From positions 1 through 24,855 of the forward strand of contig JBDRNZ010000007.1 of the NCBI GenBank assembly GCA_043810515.1: a DNA stretch of 24,855 bases, in the 5' to 3' direction. The translations under genes were made by a program, and so were the position numbers. The DNA is from WJKQ01 sp043810515 (GTDB lineage Bacteria > Patescibacteriota > Gracilibacteria > UBA1369 > LOWO2-01-FULL-3). A model generated the notes under the pieces. The model ran no database searches. It was not told where the DNA came from and saw only the letters and a program-made list of their open reading frames with translations. The stretch's first letter is position 1; each line of letters begins with the position of its first letter. Shown in pieces: positions 22,925 to 24,855 of the stretch.

Positions 22925-24331
22925 ATGATAAAAATTTACGATAGTCATTCCAAGAAAAAGGAAGATTTTAAGCCATTGAAAGAAGGCGAGGTGAAGATGT
23001 ATGTCTGCGGGCCGACAGTTTACGACGTGGCTCATCTCGGGCACGGACGAAGCGCGGTGGCTTTTGATGTTATACGCAAATATTTTGAATATCGCGGCTT
23101 CAACGTGACTTTTGTTTCGAATTACACGGATATTGACGACAAAATGATAAAAAGGGCCGCCGAGCGCGGGATTTCAGTGGAGCAGCTAAAAAAGGAGGTC
23201 ATTCCCGAATATGAAAAAGATTACGGTGATCTCGGTGTAAAACCTCCTGATGTACAGCCGTGCGCGACTGATTATATTCCGCAGATTGTTGAAATGATCG
23301 GGAAGCTTGAGGCGAACGGCCTGACTTACGTGCTTGATGACGGTGTTTATTTTGATGTTGAAAAATTTCCGGCGTATGGCGAGCTTTCCGGGCAAAATCT
23401 GGATGAGCTGAAAATGGGCGCGCGGGTCGAGGTGAATTCCGACAAAAAAAATCCTTATGATTTTGCTTTATGGAAGCTGAAAAAAGAAGGCGAGCCTTCA
23501 TGGCCGAGTCCATGGGGTGACGGTAGGCCCGGCTGGCATATTGAATGCAGCGCGATGAGTTTTGCGAATCTGGGCGAGACTTTTGATATTCACGGAGGCG
23601 GGCTGGATCTGTTATTCCCCCATCACGAATGCGAGGTTGCGCAGAGCCACGGGGTTTTCGGTCCGGACAGTTTCGCGCGGTACTGGATTCACAATGGATT
23701 TATAAATGTGAATGAGGAAAAGATGAGCAAGAGTCTTGGGAATTTTTCGACCCTGAAGGAGATTTTTGAAAAATATGATCCGATGGTGGTGCGGTTCATG
23801 TTTTTACAGACGCATTACAGAAATCCGATAAATTTTTCGACGGAGCTACTGGATCAGGCGAAGGCGGGGCTGGAGAGGATTCATGGGTTTGTGCGGGGGC
23901 TGAAAGTTGGATATGAAAAATTAAAGCCCTATATCGAATTAGAAGAAGATTTTGACCATGCAAAGATAATTGCTATTTCTGAACGTCAAAAATTTGATGC
24001 TTTTATGGATAATGATTTTGATACGTCTGGATCTCTGGGAGTTGTTTTTGATTTAATAAATCGATTTAACGGACTGAAGAGTATGGATGTTATATCGAAA
24101 GAAGATGTCGATGGAACTGAGTCATTTTTAAAAGAGGTTGATAAGGTTTTTGGGTTTATCTTTCCGAAAGAAGAAGCTTTGAGCGAGGATATCGAGGCCT
24201 TAATCGCGCAGCGGGAGGAGGCGCGCAAAAACAAAGATTTTGCGAAGTCCGATAAAATCCGCGACGATCTGCTGAAAAAAGGGATTGTGCTTGAGGATAC
24301 GCCGGACGGGACTGTTTGGAAGAAAGCTTAG
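22925..24331 (+). CDS. cysS: Cysteinyl-tRNA synthetase
   Basis: A class I synthetase of 468 residues, normal length. The HIGH motif appears as HLGH (37-40) after the zinc cysteine C28 in YVCGPTVYD. The other zinc ligands are C208 (HIECSAMS), H233 and E237 (FPHHECE). KMSKS is exact at 266-270. The C-terminal anticodon-binding part ends with the typical AQREEARKNKDFAKSDKIRD and GIVLEDTPDGTVWK. The start is fixed by the family N-terminus; no Shine-Dalgarno is visible and 12 bases separate it from yggT. The segment coding residues about 335-410 is clearly AT-richer than the flanking coding sequence, though the frame is intact. A perfect palindrome begins at its stop codon. Confidence 0.97.
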   Translation: MIKIYDSHSKKKEDFKPLKEGEVKMYVCGPTVYDVAHLGHGRSAVAFDVIRKYFEYRGFNVTFVSNYTDIDDKMIKRAAERGISVEQLKKEVIPEYEKDYGDLGVKPPDVQPCATDYIPQIVEMIGKLEANGLTYVLDDGVYFDVEKFPAYGELSGQNLDELKMGARVEVNSDKKNPYDFALWKLKKEGEPSWPSPWGDGRPGWHIECSAMSFANLGETFDIHGGGLDLLFPHHECEVAQSHGVFGPDSFARYWIHNGFINVNEEKMSKSLGNFSTLKEIFEKYDPMVVRFMFLQTHYRNPINFSTELLDQAKAGLERIHGFVRGLKVGYEKLKPYIELEEDFDHAKIIAISERQKFDAFMDNDFDTSGSLGVVFDLINRFNGLKSMDVISKEDVDGTESFLKEVDKVFGFIFPKEEALSEDIEALIAQREEARKNKDFAKSDKIRDDLLKKGIVLEDTPDGTVWKKA

Positions 24332-24350
24332 GCCGTCCTAGGACGGCCTA
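24329..24350. repeat. 22-base perfect palindrome at the cysS stop codon
   Basis: The sequence from the cysS TAG onward is a perfect inverted repeat of two 11-base arms (arm TAGGCCGTCCT) centred on CTAG. As RNA it would form a nine-pair GC-rich stem with a CUAG tetraloop. No T-run follows on either strand, so it is not a standard intrinsic terminator. It may end transcription of cysS and murC in another way, protect the mRNA end, or bind a dimeric protein. Confidence 0.6.
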
Positions 24351-24543
24351 TCTGGTCGATTTGAGGCTAAAATAAGCCAAATAATTTCTAATTTTTGCGG
24401 GAGGGGAGGGAGGAGGAGGTTGACAGGTTTGAGACATGGGTTTTGGTTCATCGCCAGCGATTAAAATTTTTCTAAAATTCTGACGGTACGTGCCGGCAGA
24501 GATTTTTCGCAGGCGGAGGTCGCGGCAGAGGCGCGTCGGAAAG
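24351..24543. other. Non-coding gap between convergent cysS and murC
   Basis: No open frame with family similarity is seen. The left half is AT-rich with a purine tract. The right half is GC-rich and contains the word CGGCAGAG twice (near 24493 and 24523). On the minus strand this right half is the murC 3' flank. No recognisable RNA gene or classical terminator was found. Confidence 0.5.
24399..24419 (+). other. G-rich purine tract (possible G-quadruplex)
   Basis: A 21-base run made only of G and A, with three G-runs of at least three followed by three GG pairs. It could form a two-layer or irregular G-quadruplex in DNA or in the read-through RNA of cysS. It sits between two convergent genes, where such a structure could slow polymerase. 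Confidence 0.4.
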
Positions 24544-24855
24544 CTAAAATAGTTTGTAAATATCGCTTATATCCCCCGCTCCCATTGTCACGATGATGTC
24601 AAAATTGGCGTGATGCTTTTTTATGTAATCCGCGGTTTTTTCAAATCCGTGGCCGTTGGAAGCTTTGTGGCCGGTGGAGGTTTTGAGTGAGTAACTGTTG
24701 AGATTTATTTCCCGGACGAGGTCGTCGGTGGAGACTTTTTTAATGTCCTCGTCGGTGTCGCGGACGCGGTAAATATTGGGCACGATCACCTTGTCGACGT
24801 TCATAAAAGCTTTGCCGAAATCATGAAGCAAAAGCCGGGTTCTGCTGTACTGGTG
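24544..24855 (-). CDS. murC: UDP-N-acetylmuramate--L-alanine ligase, C-terminal fragment (cut by window edge)
   Basis: The visible 103 codons run in frame to the window edge. They begin HQYSRTRLLLHDFGKAF, the MurC ligase C-terminal motif usually written PHRYSRTxxLxxDF, and end with the family pattern IIVTMGAGDISDIYKLF. MurC adds L-alanine to UDP-MurNAc using ATP in the cytoplasm, the first amino acid of the peptidoglycan stem. A TTG at 24831 is an internal codon, not a start; the true start lies beyond the window. A short deviation is VIVPNIYRVRDTDEDIKKVS, matching the family's segment before the conserved Asp-rich loop. Convergent with cysS. Confidence 0.93.
   Translation of the reverse strand, partial: HQYSRTRLLLHDFGKAFMNVDKVIVPNIYRVRDTDEDIKKVSTDDLVREINLNSYSLKTSTGHKASNGHGFEKTADYIKKHHANFDIIVTMGAGDISDIYKLF

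Noticed and set aside
24329..24350. Calling the palindrome an intrinsic terminator
   Set aside because: No T-run follows on either strand, so I list it as a palindrome of unknown role.
24544..24831. Independent 95-codon gene starting at TTG 24831
   Set aside because: The frame continues upstream to the window edge with the MurC motif HQYSRT, so TTG is an internal leucine codon of a truncated murC.
1..24855. UGA read as glycine (Gracilibacteria-type code)
   Set aside because: UGA ends ribBA, ribD, queA and chorismate mutase exactly at family-appropriate C-termini.
1..24855. tRNA genes, CRISPR arrays, insertion sequences, prophage
   Set aside because: Intergenic gaps are too short for most of these, no regularly spaced direct repeats were seen, and no transposase or integrase motifs occur in any frame.

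Overview
The window reads as a chromosomal segment of a Candidate Phyla Radiation (Patescibacteria) bacterium, possibly Peregrinibacteria. This assignment is an inference from several traits: a VirB2/TrbC-like two-helix protein, compact genes with overlapping ends, few Shine-Dalgarno sequences, a divergent ribosomal protein S2, and the RimK-type ligase/7TM pair. UGA ends several genes (ribBA, ribD, queA, chorismate mutase), so the UGA=Gly code of Gracilibacteria is excluded. No tRNA, rRNA, CRISPR array or insertion sequence was seen, and no gene-free stretch exceeds 300 bases; the longest is 212 bases, between cysS and murC.

Layout. 1-1730: a secreted two-helix VirB2/TrbC-like protein converges on a GT4 glycosyltransferase. 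1771-4587 (minus): chorismate mutase, then an RsbW-like kinase/anti-sigma factor, a STAS antagonist with a long Pro/Ala tail, and a PrsW-family membrane protease. A perfect-consensus promoter lies just before the RsbW-like gene. 4672-9026 (plus): rpsB, a small Tic20/DUF4870-like membrane protein, tsf, ribBA and ribD. 9010-11344 (minus): lipid II flippase murJ and a membrane-anchored C39-like peptidase. 11449-16361 (plus): an NTT/MFS-type transporter with a HEAT-repeat tail, a second STAS protein, a membrane HAMP-PP2C (RsbU-like) phosphatase and queA. 16351-20305 (minus): a PKD-7TM membrane protein and a three-domain ATP-grasp/retropepsin/DUF1704 protein. 20454-24331 (plus): a large Ig/FN3 surface protein, yggT and cysS. 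24544-24855 (minus): the 3' end of murC.

How the genes may work together. Two loci about 10 kb apart carry the kinase, antagonist and phosphatase parts of an Rsb-type partner switch. One is joined to an intramembrane protease of the family that destroys anti-sigma factors, the other to a transporter with a large soluble tail; no sigma factor is visible. The most unusual locus is 16351-20305. One polypeptide combines an amino-acid ligase, an aspartic-protease fold and a zinc carboxypeptidase-type domain, and it lies one base downstream of a 7TM protein of the family that normally accompanies such ligases. This looks like a compressed, membrane-linked peptide ligation/cleavage system with unknown substrate, divergent from a surface protein gene. 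MurJ, MurC, the C39-like protein and the glycosyltransferase add cell-envelope functions; the remaining genes are translation and riboflavin housekeeping.

Transcription signals. Several genes have recognisable sigma70-type promoters with exactly 17-base spacers. In three cases the -10 box lies 5-6 bases before the ATG, implying leaderless mRNAs. Three of the four convergent gene pairs overlap at their stop codons, and no classical hairpin-plus-T-run terminator was found.
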